Source: UBA2287 sp037442025 (lineage in GTDB: Bacteria > Bacteroidota > Bacteroidia > Bacteroidales > Tenuifilaceae). From it: DNA of 30,708 nt. Below are positions 1-8,048 of the stretch, one piece after another; the stretch's first letter is position 1, and each line of letters opens with the position of its first letter. The DNA lies in contig JBBIRB010000031.1 of NCBI GenBank assembly GCA_037442025.1, positions 1-30,708 on the forward strand, read 5' to 3'. A model generated the notes under the pieces. That model ran no database searches. It was not told the DNA's origin and saw nothing but the letters and a program-made list of their open reading frames with translations. Position numbers and translations under genes: made by a program.

Positions 1-42
1 TATCAACGAACAACTATCAACGAACAACTATCAACGAACAAC
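1..42. repeat. 14-bp direct tandem repeat, three copies
   Basis: Three exact, contiguous copies of TATCAACGAACAAC fill positions 1-14, 15-28 and 29-42, followed by a partial TATA. The array begins at the window edge, so more copies may lie to the left. It lies immediately downstream of the minus-strand ABC-F gene and contains no obvious terminator hairpin. Its function is not evident; it may be a simple variable-number tandem repeat in a 3' intergenic space. Confidence 0.9.
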
Positions 43-61
43 TATACCAAAAACCAACCCA

Positions 62-2020
62 CTATCCTTCCATCTCCTTGCGTTTCTCTTTCAGCTCTTC
101 TGCCTCCATCGAAAGCTGTTCCCATTGATCCATAAGTGTTACCTGCTGTTTTTTTATTTCATTATAGCGAATGTAAAAATCGGCATCGGCTTCCTTCGAA
201 CCCTCGGGCGAAACCAACAGGGCATCCATAGTTTCAATACGCTTTTCGAGCGCATGTATTTCCGCCTCAGTCTTTTCTGTATTTGCTTCAACTTTACGTA
301 TTTGCTTGTCGAACTCTTTGCGGTCGAGCCATTGCTGCTTGCTTTCGGCTTTGCTTTTTTCTAACGCCTGGGAGCGGCTATTTTCTTTCCGAACCTCAAG
401 TGCTTTCAGGTTTTCGAGCCTGCGCCGTTGTAAAAATTCGTTAATACCACCCAAGTGTTCCTTCACTTTGCCATCGCGGAATTCGTAAACCTTCGAAACC
501 AGCCCATCGAGGAATTCTCGGTCGTGCGATACCACAATAACGGTCCCTTCGAATTTGCGGATGGCATTCTTAAGAATATCCTTTGAGCGCATATCGAGGT
601 GGTTCGTGGGCTCGTCGAGAACGAGCAGGTTGTAGGGTTGCAGCATGAGCTTAACCATAGCTAGCCGGTTTCGTTCACCCCCCGAAAGTACCGATACCTT
701 TTTGTCCACATCGTCGCCACGGAAAAGAAAAGCCCCAAGTATATCGCGCATTTTAGTGCGTATATCGCCAACAGCCACCCTGTCGATGGTTTCCAGAACC
801 GTATGGTTTGGGTTCATTAGTTCGTCCTGATTCTGGGCAAAGTACCCAATGCTCACGTTGTGGCCAATGGTTATTTTTCCGGTATGGTCGAGATCGCCAA
901 TAATTATTCGGCTCAGAGTAGTTTTTCCTTCTCCGTTTCTACCTACAAAAGCTACCTTTTCGCCCCGTTCAATAACCATGTTGGCACCGCTAAAAACCGT
1001 GAGATTGCCGTAAGCCTTGGCTACCTCATCGATTTTTACCGCCACCTCGCCCGAGCGGGGAGCAGGCGGAAACGTGATGTTAAGAGCCGATAGGTCCTCG
1101 TCGTCAACCTCAATAATTTCCATTTTATCGAGCTGTTTCAATCTCGATTGCACCTGGTTGGCCTTGGTGGCCTTGTAGCGGAAACGCTCTACAAACTCCA
1201 TGGTGTCGTCAATTTGCTTCTGCTGATTCCGGTAGGCAGCCAGCTGCTGCTCGCGGCGCTCGCTTCGGAGCACAACGTACTTGGAATAGGGAACACGGTA
1301 ATCGAAGGCTTTCCCCAGCGATAGCTCCACAGTGCGTTCGGTTATATTGTCGAGAAAGGCTCTGTCGTGCGAAATGAGTACAACAGAACCCGGAAAAGTT
1401 TTTAGGTACTCCTCGAGCCATTGAATCGATTCAATGTCGAGGTGGTTGGTGGGCTCGTCGAGAAGGAGCACATTGGGTTTGCGCAGCAAAATTTTGGCCA
1501 GTTCAATGCGCATGCGCCAACCTCCACTGAACTCGCGGGTTGGGCGAGAAAAGTCGGATCGTTTAAAGCCCAATCCCTGCAACGTAACCTCGGCTTGCGC
1601 CTCCAGGTTGTTACCGCCAATCAGGTTGAATCGGTCGGTTTTCTCGGCCAATTTTTCAATGAGGGCTATATAACTTTCGGAATGGTAATCGGTACGGTGG
1701 GCCATTTCAGTCGAAAGCTGCTCCATTTCACGGGCAAGGGCGAGCGTTTCGCTAAAGGCCTGCATAGTTTCATCCAATACGTTTCGGCTGTTGGCCACAT
1801 CCATTTGCTGGGGCAGGTAGCCAATCTTTGTATCCTTTGGGATGCCCACAAAGCCCGAAGTTGGGGTGACCTGACCCACAATTATTCGAAGAAGAGTAGT
1901 TTTGCCAGCACCATTCTTGCCAACCAATCCAATTCTTTCGCGGGGAGATATATTGAAACTCACATCGCGAAACAAATCGAAACCACCAAAGGATACCGTA
2001 ACCTGATTGAGAGAAACCAT
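62..2020 (-). CDS. ABC-F family ATPase (ribosome-associated type)
   Basis: This is a cytoplasmic 652-residue protein with two ABC ATPase domains in tandem and no membrane segments, which defines the ABC-F family; known members act on the ribosome in translation or antibiotic protection. The first domain has Walker A GKNGAGKT (about residues 34-41), a signature FSGGW near 165 and Walker B LLLDEPTNHLD. The second has GRNGEGKT, LSGGERNR and LVLDEPTNHLD. Between the domains is the charged inter-domain linker, and the last 110 residues or so are a Lys/Glu-rich coiled coil, as in Uup/YheS-like members. The exact subfamily is not resolved. The start at 2020 has a -7-like element close upstream (2040-2047) and the gene is divergent from GAPDH. 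Confidence 0.93.
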   Translation of the reverse strand: MVSLNQVTVSFGGFDLFRDVSFNISPRERIGLVGKNGAGKTTLLRIIVGQVTPTSGFVGIPKDTKIGYLPQQMDVANSRNVLDETMQAFSETLALAREMEQLSTEMAHRTDYHSESYIALIEKLAEKTDRFNLIGGNNLEAQAEVTLQGLGFKRSDFSRPTREFSGGWRMRIELAKILLRKPNVLLLDEPTNHLDIESIQWLEEYLKTFPGSVVLISHDRAFLDNITERTVELSLGKAFDYRVPYSKYVVLRSERREQQLAAYRNQQKQIDDTMEFVERFRYKATKANQVQSRLKQLDKMEIIEVDDEDLSALNITFPPAPRSGEVAVKIDEVAKAYGNLTVFSGANMVIERGEKVAFVGRNGEGKTTLSRIIIGDLDHTGKITIGHNVSIGYFAQNQDELMNPNHTVLETIDRVAVGDIRTKMRDILGAFLFRGDDVDKKVSVLSGGERNRLAMVKLMLQPYNLLVLDEPTNHLDMRSKDILKNAIRKFEGTVIVVSHDREFLDGLVSKVYEFRDGKVKEHLGGINEFLQRRRLENLKALEVRKENSRSQALEKSKAESKQQWLDRKEFDKQIRKVEANTEKTEAEIHALEKRIETMDALLVSPEGSKEADADFYIRYNEIKKQQVTLMDQWEQLSMEAEELKEKRKEMEG

Positions 2021-2039
2021 TTCAATTTTTTTTGCCCGC

Positions 2040-2047
2040 CAAAGGTA
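2040..2047 (-). promoter_or_regulatory. Candidate -7 element for the ABC-F gene
   Basis: On the minus strand this reads TACCTTTG, matching the Bacteroidota -7 consensus TAnnTTTG. It lies 20 bp upstream of the ATG, which implies a very short leader. No clear -33 TTTG at the ideal spacing was seen. Confidence 0.45.
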
Positions 2048-2147
2048 CTAAATGTACTTAAATTGCCATGGGTTTTGGAAGCAACCGTTTTCGGTTTTTT
2101 CGGTCGATGCTTGAGGGCATATTTAGTTTTAATTCGGTTTAAATAGC

Positions 2148-2155
2148 TACCTTTG
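2148..2155 (+). promoter_or_regulatory. Candidate -7 element for gap
   Basis: TACCTTTG matches TAnnTTTG and lies 52 bp upstream of the GAPDH start codon, giving a leader of about 45 nt. The -33 region is only T-rich, without a clean TTTG at 19-21 bp spacing. Confidence 0.5.
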
Positions 2156-2207
2156 AGGTGGATTTTCAGTTTAAAACAAACAGTTTTCAAATCTAAAATA
2201 AATAACT

Positions 2208-3215
2208 ATGGCAAAGATTAAGGTTGCAATCAATGGCTTTGGACGAATTGGCCGCAACGTATTCAAAATTGCGTTGGAGCGTCCCGAAATGGAGGTTGTT
2301 GGAATTAATGACCTCACCGATACCAAAACCCTTGCTCACCTGCTGAAGTACGATTCGACCCAGGGTAAGTTCAACGGAAACGTTTCTTACGATGCACAGA
2401 ACATAATTGTTAATGGTACCAAGTACCCTGTTCATGCTGAGCGGAGCCCGTTAAATATTAAATGGGTAGTTACACCCGATGTGGTTGTTGAGTCGACTGG
2501 CATTTTCACCAAACGCGAAAGCGAAAAGGGTGGTTATGGCGACCATATTAAAAATGGCGCAAAAAAGGTAATCCTTTGCGTACCCTCCAAGGATGAAATT
2601 GACCGCATGATTGTATTGGGCGTTAACGATAGCGATTTGAAACCTGAAGACAAGTGCGTTTCGAATGCCAGCTGTACCACTAACTGCCTGGCACCCATTG
2701 TAAAAATTCTGCACGATAATTTCGGGTTAGAAAAGGGTTTCATGAATACCATACATGCATACACCAACGACCAGCGCATTCTCGATGCACCCCATAGCGA
2801 CCTTCGCCGTGCCCGTTCAGCTGCTGTATCAATGATTCCTACTACTACCGGTGCTGCCAAGTCGGTAGGTAAAGTAATTCCCGAGCTCAAAGGCAAACTC
2901 GATGGTTTAGCAGTTCGCGTTCCAACCCCAACCGGTTCGCTGGTCGACTTTGTAGCGTTCCTGAAAAGGGATGTAACCAAGGAGGAAGTAAATGCTGCTG
3001 TGAAAAAAGCGGCCGAAGGCCCCATGAAGGGTATTGTGGAATACACCGAGGACCCAATTGTTTCAATCGATATTGTTCACAATTCGCACAGCTCCATTTT
3101 CGATGCCGACAGCACCATGGTAATGGGCAACATGGTTAAAATACTTTCGTGGTACGACAACGAGTGGGGCTACTCGTGCCGCGTGGTTGACCTGGTGCCT
3201 ATGCTGTTTAAGTAG
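2208..3215 (+). CDS. gap: Type I glyceraldehyde-3-phosphate dehydrogenase
   Basis: This cytoplasmic enzyme oxidises glyceraldehyde-3-phosphate to 1,3-bisphosphoglycerate with NAD and phosphate, in glycolysis and gluconeogenesis. At 335 residues it has the usual length. The Rossmann fold starts with NGFGRIGRN (residues 9-17), and GINDL with Asp35 indicates NAD rather than NADP preference. The catalytic Cys156 lies in SNASCTTNCLAP, and the active-site His is in NTIHAYT. The gene is monocistronic: divergent from the ABC-F gene, preceded by a TAnnTTTG element and closed by a strong hairpin terminator. The start is supported by family alignment from residue 1. Confidence 0.97.
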   Translation: MAKIKVAINGFGRIGRNVFKIALERPEMEVVGINDLTDTKTLAHLLKYDSTQGKFNGNVSYDAQNIIVNGTKYPVHAERSPLNIKWVVTPDVVVESTGIFTKRESEKGGYGDHIKNGAKKVILCVPSKDEIDRMIVLGVNDSDLKPEDKCVSNASCTTNCLAPIVKILHDNFGLEKGFMNTIHAYTNDQRILDAPHSDLRRARSAAVSMIPTTTGAAKSVGKVIPELKGKLDGLAVRVPTPTGSLVDFVAFLKRDVTKEEVNAAVKKAAEGPMKGIVEYTEDPIVSIDIVHNSHSSIFDADSTMVMGNMVKILSWYDNEWGYSCRVVDLVPMLFK

Positions 3216-3227
3216 AAGTTTAAACGT

Positions 3228-3264
3228 AACAAAAAGCCTCTCGGTAAGAGAGGTTTTTTGTTAT
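3228..3264. terminator. Bidirectional terminator between gap and the MORN-like gene
   Basis: Stem CCTCTC (3237-3242), loop GGTAA, stem GAGAGG (3248-3253), followed by a run of six T. On the left an A-run provides the matching U-tract for the minus strand, and the A/T flanks extend the pairing. It lies directly after the gap stop and overlaps the stop codon of the convergent minus-strand gene, so it can serve both. Confidence 0.85.
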
Positions 3265-4058
3265 AGACCCATTCGTCGAACAAAGTCATCCATTTCGGGC
3301 TCGCCTATACGTCCTGCGTTGCGAAGTTGCATTTCAAGTTCGCTGGTTTCGGCCTTTAGAAGGTCGTCCTCGTTGTTGGCTTTGCCCTTTTTGTAAACTA
3401 TTTGTCTTAGCGCTTTCCCTTCGGGCGAGAAAAGCATCCAGGGGCCATCCTTGAATCCATTCAAATAGTTCCCTTCGAGTCGCTTCTTGCCCCCTTCGTA
3501 GTAGGTAACTACAGGGCCATTTTCAATACCATTGCCATAAGTAACGGTCGATTTGTAAAGCCCATTGGGAAAATAAGTAATAGCAAGCCCTACTTTTGAT
3601 CCATTTTCCCATTTTATAACCTCGTAAACCTCGCCGGTTGGGTAGTAGGTAACAAACAAACCATGCTTTTGACCCTTGCTATAGGTTTCGGTGAAAGCCA
3701 CCTGACCGTTTTGTCGCAGGTACTCCCATTTCCCTTCCTTTTGGGTTCCAAAGAATTTGCCACGGGCCGCTTCCTTTCCATTGTTATAGAAGAAAATTGC
3801 TGATGCCGAGTCGCTATTGATATGAAATTGAAGTTTTGCTCTCATTTTTCCGGTATCGTAGTAGCGGATCATGCTGCCCTGTGGCTTATCGTCCTTAAAA
3901 AATCCTTTGTAAGCAAGGCTACCATTTTTGTAATACTTTCTCCAATGCCCCTGTTTGCGGTTCAGGTTATCGGTTTGGTTCCAGAGCGTATCGGTGGGTT
4001 GCGCCATGGTTTGCAGGTATATGCAAAGCAATAGGCATGTAAATGATAGTTTAACCAT
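3261..4058 (-). CDS. Exported MORN-like repeat protein (YwqK family)
   Basis: The 265-residue protein begins with a typical signal peptide (MVKLSFTCLLLCIYLQ, cleavage probably near TMAQ at 18-20), so it is probably exported. The rest consists of repeated units of roughly 22-23 residues of the type G-x-W-K-x-Y-Y-x-N-G-x-L, for example GHWRKYYKNGSLAYKG and GKWEYLRQNGQVAFTE, which are MORN-like hairpin repeats. Databases commonly label such proteins 'YwqK family antitoxin', but there is no toxin partner beside it, so that functional name is unsupported here. The C-terminal 45 residues are charged and non-repetitive. It stands alone between convergent gap and the dnaK terminator. Confidence 0.8.
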   Translation of the reverse strand: MVKLSFTCLLLCIYLQTMAQPTDTLWNQTDNLNRKQGHWRKYYKNGSLAYKGFFKDDKPQGSMIRYYDTGKMRAKLQFHINSDSASAIFFYNNGKEAARGKFFGTQKEGKWEYLRQNGQVAFTETYSKGQKHGLFVTYYPTGEVYEVIKWENGSKVGLAITYFPNGLYKSTVTYGNGIENGPVVTYYEGGKKRLEGNYLNGFKDGPWMLFSPEGKALRQIVYKKGKANNEDDLLKAETSELEMQLRNAGRIGEPEMDDFVRRMGL

Positions 4059-4130
4059 TGAATGTTATTTGGTTGTTTTCAGTTTATACAAACATTATGC
4101 AAACCTAGAAAATTGTTTTGGCCCCACAAA

Positions 4131-4155
4131 AAATAAAAGCCCCCTTTCGGGGGCT
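4131..4155 (-). terminator. dnaK terminator
   Basis: On the minus strand a 7-bp GC-rich stem (AGCCCCC / GGGGGCT, arms 4138-4144 and 4149-4155) with a four-base loop is followed by a T-rich tract. It lies about 30 bp downstream of the dnaK stop codon. Confidence 0.85.
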
Positions 4156-4186
4156 AGGTGGAGTATATGATGGTTTTGATAGGAGC

Positions 4187-6094
4187 TTACTTTACCTCTT
4201 CAAAATCCACATCGGTTACTTCCTTTTCGGTTTTACCCGATTGGGAATTGCCGCTAGGCTCTCCCTGAGGTTGCTGCTGCCCTTGCTGACCCTGCTGCGC
4301 CTTGTAAAGTTCTTCAGAAGCTGCTTGCCAAGCAGTGTTCAATTCGGCCATGGCAGCATCAATAGCAGGTATGTCTTGCTTTTGGTGAGCATCCTTCAGT
4401 TTAGCGAGAGCTCCTTCAATGGCACTTTTCTTATCGGCCGGAATCTTGTCGCCAAACTCTTTCAGCTGTTTTTCAGTATTGAAAACCATACTGTCGGCAG
4501 CATTCAGCTTATCAACCCTTTCGCGTGCAGCTTTGTCGGCCTCCTCGTTGGCTTTGGCCTCATCGCGCATGCGCTTAATTTCATCGTCGGTAAGCCCGGT
4601 GGTAGCCTCAATGCGAATACGCTGCTCCTTGCCAGTACCCTTATCCTTAGCCGAAACGTGGAGAATTCCGTTGGCATCGATATCGAAAGTTACTTCAATT
4701 TGAGGAACTCCGCGAGGGGCAGGTGGAATACCGTCGAGGTGGAAACGCCCGATGGTCTTATTGTCCTTGGCCATTTGGCGTTCGCCCTGAAGAATATGAA
4801 TTTCAACTGAGGGTTGATTGTCTGAAGCAGTGGTAAATGTTTCACTTTTGCGGGTGGGTATTGTTGTGTTGGCATCTATCAGTTTTGTGAATACACCGCC
4901 CATTGTTTCAATACCCAACGAGAGCGGAGTTACATCGAGCAGCAATACGTCCTTCACTTCGCCCGTGAGAACGCCACCCTGAATGGCAGCACCAACAGCC
5001 ACAACCTCGTCGGGGTTAACGCCCTTGCTGGGGGTGCGACCGAAGAACTTCTCAACTACCTGTTGAATTGCTGGTATACGGGTTGAGCCGCCCACCAGAA
5101 TTACCTCATCGACATCTGATGCCTGAAGGCCTGCATCCTTAAGTGCTTTGCGGCAGGGCTCAATGGTAGCCTGAATGAGCGAATCGGAAAGTTTTTCGAA
5201 TTGGGCCCTGGTAAGCGTGCGTACCAAATGCTTGGGAATTCCATCCACAGGCATAATGTAGGGAAGATTTATTTCGGTTTGGGTTGAACTCGAAAGTTCA
5301 ATTTTAGCCTTTTCGGCAGCCTCCTTTAGGCGCTGGAGCGCCATGGGGTCTTTGCGTAGGTCGATGCCCTCGTCCTTTTTAAATTCATCGGCCAGCCAGT
5401 TAATAATTACCTGATCGAAATCGTCGCCGCCCAAGTGGGTATCGCCATTGGTCGATTTAACTTCGAAAACTCCATCGCCCAGTTCAAGAATGGAAATATC
5501 GAATGTTCCACCTCCCAGGTCGAATACTGCAACCTTTATATCTTTCGATTTTTTATCGAGGCCGTATGCCAAAGCGGCAGCGGTGGGTTCGTTAATAATA
5601 CGACGAACTTTCAGTCCGGCAATTTCACCGGCTTCTTTAGTGGCCTGGCGCTGAGAGTCGCTGAAGTAGGCCGGAACAGTAATTACCGCCTCAGTAACTT
5701 CCTGACCAAGAAAGTCTTCGGCAGTTTTTTTCATTTTCTGAAGAACCATTGCCGATATTTCTTGGGGTGTAAACTTACGATCGTCAATAACAACGCGGGG
5801 TGTATTGTTATCGCCCTTAATAACTTTGTAGGGAACGCGCTCAACCTCCTTTGTCACCTTGTCGAAGGTTTCGCCCATGAATCGCTTAATGGAGTAAATG
5901 GTTTTAGTGGGGTTGGTAATGGACTGACGTTTTGCAGGGTCGCCAACCTTACGCTCACCGTTCTCAACAAATGCTACAATTGAGGGGGTTGTGCGTTTCC
6001 CCTCGCTGTTGGGTATTACCACTGGTTCGTTTCCTTCCATAACCGAAACGCACGAATTGGTAGTTCCCAGGTCAATTCCAATAATTTTAGCCAT
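4187..6094 (-). CDS. dnaK: Molecular chaperone DnaK (Hsp70)
   Basis: This ATP-dependent chaperone binds exposed hydrophobic peptides in the cytoplasm with DnaJ and GrpE. The 635-residue length is normal. The nucleotide-binding domain shows GIDLGTTNSCV near residue 5, the second phosphate motif VFDLGGGTFD and NEPTAAALAYG. The hydrophobic linker and substrate domain include the linker-type sequence DVLLLDVTPLSLG. The C-terminal lid is followed by a Gln/Gly-rich tail and ends DVDFEEVK. Neither dnaJ nor grpE is adjacent, so this is a stand-alone copy with its own terminator. No HrcA-CIRCE inverted repeat was seen in the upstream 335 bp, so heat-shock control, if present, must use another signal. 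Confidence 0.98.
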   Translation of the reverse strand: MAKIIGIDLGTTNSCVSVMEGNEPVVIPNSEGKRTTPSIVAFVENGERKVGDPAKRQSITNPTKTIYSIKRFMGETFDKVTKEVERVPYKVIKGDNNTPRVVIDDRKFTPQEISAMVLQKMKKTAEDFLGQEVTEAVITVPAYFSDSQRQATKEAGEIAGLKVRRIINEPTAAALAYGLDKKSKDIKVAVFDLGGGTFDISILELGDGVFEVKSTNGDTHLGGDDFDQVIINWLADEFKKDEGIDLRKDPMALQRLKEAAEKAKIELSSSTQTEINLPYIMPVDGIPKHLVRTLTRAQFEKLSDSLIQATIEPCRKALKDAGLQASDVDEVILVGGSTRIPAIQQVVEKFFGRTPSKGVNPDEVVAVGAAIQGGVLTGEVKDVLLLDVTPLSLGIETMGGVFTKLIDANTTIPTRKSETFTTASDNQPSVEIHILQGERQMAKDNKTIGRFHLDGIPPAPRGVPQIEVTFDIDANGILHVSAKDKGTGKEQRIRIEATTGLTDDEIKRMRDEAKANEEADKAARERVDKLNAADSMVFNTEKQLKEFGDKIPADKKSAIEGALAKLKDAHQKQDIPAIDAAMAELNTAWQAASEELYKAQQGQQGQQQPQGEPSGNSQSGKTEKEVTDVDFEEVK

Positions 6095-6429
6095 TGTAAT
6101 GTATAGTTTATTTTGGTTGTATACTCAATGTGTCGGGCTTGCATTTTCAATCTCTATGCCAATGGGTTTTTTAGGCAATTTTTATGATAATATGGCACTC
6201 AGCGGTGAAATGAGGAATATTTATTTGGTAGTTAATAGCCGCATGAAGTGTGTATGTTTCGAATAATCAGTTTATTATAAAAATGCATTTTGAACTGACA
6301 AATCGTCGGTTGGTTGTTTGTTTGGTATGACAAGGGATATGAGGTGTAAAAGTAAAACGAAAGATAAGTATCCTATCCGTTTGCATTCAGTTATAATTTT
6401 GTAGCTTTGGCCAATAAAACCAAATCGAT
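6095..6429. other. 335-bp divergent intergenic region dnaK / panB
   Basis: No gene is supported here. It must contain the dnaK promoter (minus strand) but no clear TAnnTTTG element was found for dnaK, and no CIRCE-type operator. The only recognisable signal is the panB -7 element near its right end. A short open frame on the plus strand (5991-6266) overlaps the dnaK start and looks non-coding. Confidence 0.6.
6394..6401 (+). promoter_or_regulatory. Candidate -7 element for panB-rluA
   Basis: TAATTTTG matches TAnnTTTG, 28 bp upstream of the panB ATG. The -33 box is not obvious. Confidence 0.45.
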
Positions 6430-7245
6430 ATGTCAACAGAAAGCAAGGCAAAGGTGGTAACCACGCATGTGCTGCACGAAATGAAACTTCGGGGCGAAAA
6501 AATAGCTATGCTAACCGGTTACGATTACTCCATGGCACGTATTCTCGATGCAGCAGGAGTAGATATTATTCTGGTTGGCGACTCGGCATCGAACGTAATG
6601 GCTGGCCACGAGTCGACACTACCCATAACCTTAGACCAAATGATTTACCATGCACAGTCGGTAGTTCGTGGTGTGAAACGGGCCCTTGTGGTTGTCGATA
6701 TGCCTTTTGGTACCTACCAAGGGAACTCCAAGTTGGCGCTCAATTCTGCTATACGGATTATGAAGGAGACTGGTGCCGACGCATTGAAACTGGAGGGTGG
6801 GAGAGAAATAGTCGATTCCATAGTACGCATTCTTTCTGCCGGAATTCCTGTTATGGGGCATCTGGGTCTTACGCCACAATCTATTCATAAGTTTGGAACT
6901 TATGTTGTTCGTGCACGCGACGAGGAGGAGGCTCTTAAACTGGTTGAGGATGCGCATATTCTCCAAAATACTGGTTGTTTTTCAATTGTTCTCGAAAAAA
7001 TTCCTGCCAAATTGGGGACACAGGTTGCTAGCGAACTTAAAATACCTGTAATTGGTATTGGTGCTGGCTCCGGAGTCGATGGGCAAGTGCTTGTAACCCA
7101 CGATATGCTTGGAATTACTCAGGAATTTTCTCCTCGCTTCCTGCGTCGCTACCATAATCTTTATGCCGAGATGCTTGGGGCTTTCCAAACCTACATTGGA
7201 GATGTAAAAAGACTCGACTTCCCCAATGAAAGGGAGCAGTACTAA
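6430..7245 (+). CDS. panB: 3-methyl-2-oxobutanoate hydroxymethyltransferase
   Basis: This enzyme adds a hydroxymethyl group from 5,10-methylene-THF to 2-oxoisovalerate to give ketopantoate, the first committed step to pantothenate and CoA. At 271 residues it has normal length. Visible family motifs are the metal-binding VGDSASNV block, TLPITLDQMIYH, HLGLTPQSIH and the catalytic Glu in LEKIPA, followed by IGIGAGSGVDGQVLV. It is followed after 15 bp by an RluA-type pseudouridine synthase and probably shares its transcript. No other pantothenate genes are in the window. Confidence 0.96.
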   Translation: MSTESKAKVVTTHVLHEMKLRGEKIAMLTGYDYSMARILDAAGVDIILVGDSASNVMAGHESTLPITLDQMIYHAQSVVRGVKRALVVVDMPFGTYQGNSKLALNSAIRIMKETGADALKLEGGREIVDSIVRILSAGIPVMGHLGLTPQSIHKFGTYVVRARDEEEALKLVEDAHILQNTGCFSIVLEKIPAKLGTQVASELKIPVIGIGAGSGVDGQVLVTHDMLGITQEFSPRFLRRYHNLYAEMLGAFQTYIGDVKRLDFPNEREQY

Positions 7246-7260
7246 ATTAAAATTTAAAAA

Positions 7261-7947
7261 ATGGACGATTTTGCACTTCGGGTGCTTTACGAGGATAATC
7301 ACCTTATTGCCATAAATAAATTGGCCAGCGATATTGTTCAAAGCGACGAAACAGGCGATGAACCTCTGATTGATAAGGTGAAGCAGTACATAAAAGTTCG
7401 CGACAATAAACCCGGAAACGTATTTGTTGAGGTTATTCATCGAATCGACCGACCTGTTAGCGGCGTTGTGCTAATGGCAAAAACCAGTAAGGGTTTAAGC
7501 CGGATGAACGAACTTTTTCGCGATGGAAAGGTAAAAAAGTTATATTGGGCCATAGTTGGAAATACGCCTCCTAAAGAAACAGATACCCTGAAACACTATA
7601 TTCTCCGAAATCCGCATAAAAACCGTTCGTACGCATATAACGAGCACAAGCCGGGCACCAAGGAAGCTTCACTTACGTATAGGTTGGTTGGCAAAAGCGA
7701 AAGGTACTACTTTCTCGAAATCGACTTGCACACGGGTAGGCATCACCAAATCAGAGCACAGCTGGCAGTTATAGGTTTACCCATTAAGGGCGATTTGAAG
7801 TACGGAGCCCCACGATCAAATCCGGGAGGAGGCATTTCGCTCCATTCGCGAATGCTCGAATTCGTTCACCCTGTTACAGAGGAAGCTGTACAAATAGTTG
7901 CTCCAACGCCCAACGATACCCTTTGGCACGAATTTGCTAAATTGTAA
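7261..7947 (+). CDS. RluA-family RNA pseudouridine synthase (short form)
   Basis: The protein probably isomerises uridine to pseudouridine in rRNA or tRNA. The catalytic Asp63 is in HRIDRPVSGVVLM, the RluA-family form of motif II. Other family blocks are DLHTGRHHQIRAQL and GDLKYGA near the C-terminus. At 228 residues it is a compact form without an N-terminal S4 domain, so the RNA target (RluA, RluC, RluD or TruC type) cannot be assigned. It starts 15 bp after panB, suggesting cotranscription; this is an organisational link and not an evident functional one. Confidence 0.92.
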   Translation: MDDFALRVLYEDNHLIAINKLASDIVQSDETGDEPLIDKVKQYIKVRDNKPGNVFVEVIHRIDRPVSGVVLMAKTSKGLSRMNELFRDGKVKKLYWAIVGNTPPKETDTLKHYILRNPHKNRSYAYNEHKPGTKEASLTYRLVGKSERYYFLEIDLHTGRHHQIRAQLAVIGLPIKGDLKYGAPRSNPGGGISLHSRMLEFVHPVTEEAVQIVAPTPNDTLWHEFAKL

Positions 7948-7953
7948 AAACAT

Positions 7954-8001
7954 AAATAGCAAACCTTCGAAAAAGTTTCCCTCTATATAGCTTTGCTATT
8001 T
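7954..8001. repeat. 10-bp inverted repeat before the cyclase gene
   Basis: AAATAGCAAA at 7954-7963 is perfectly complementary to TTTGCTATTT at 7992-8001, with a 28-bp spacer. The right arm overlaps the candidate cyclase -7 element (7988-7995). It could be an operator or a weak terminator structure for panB-rluA. Confidence 0.6.
7988..7995 (+). promoter_or_regulatory. Candidate -7 element for adenylate cyclase gene
   Basis: TAGCTTTG matches TAnnTTTG, 53 bp upstream of the ATG. It overlaps the right arm of the inverted repeat 7954-8001, so a protein bound there would block it. Confidence 0.45.
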
Positions 8002-8048
8002 CAATGTGGCAGTTTGTTTTTATATATTAGTGGTCTTTTATTTGCAAA

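Noticed and set aside
1421..2146. 241-codon open frame on the plus strand
   Set aside because: It is antisense to the well-supported ABC-F gene, has no family-like sequence and reflects the codon bias of the real gene.
2534..3046. 170-codon open frame antisense to gap
   Set aside because: It lies wholly within GAPDH on the opposite strand and has low-complexity, Ser/Thr-rich content typical of shadow frames.
5435..5983. 182-codon open frame antisense to dnaK
   Set aside because: It lies within dnaK and resembles no protein family; Asn/Phe/Gly-rich composition is an antisense artefact.
6095..6429. Possible CIRCE heat-shock operator upstream of dnaK
   Set aside because: No 9-bp inverted repeat with the CIRCE core TTAGCACTC was found in the region.
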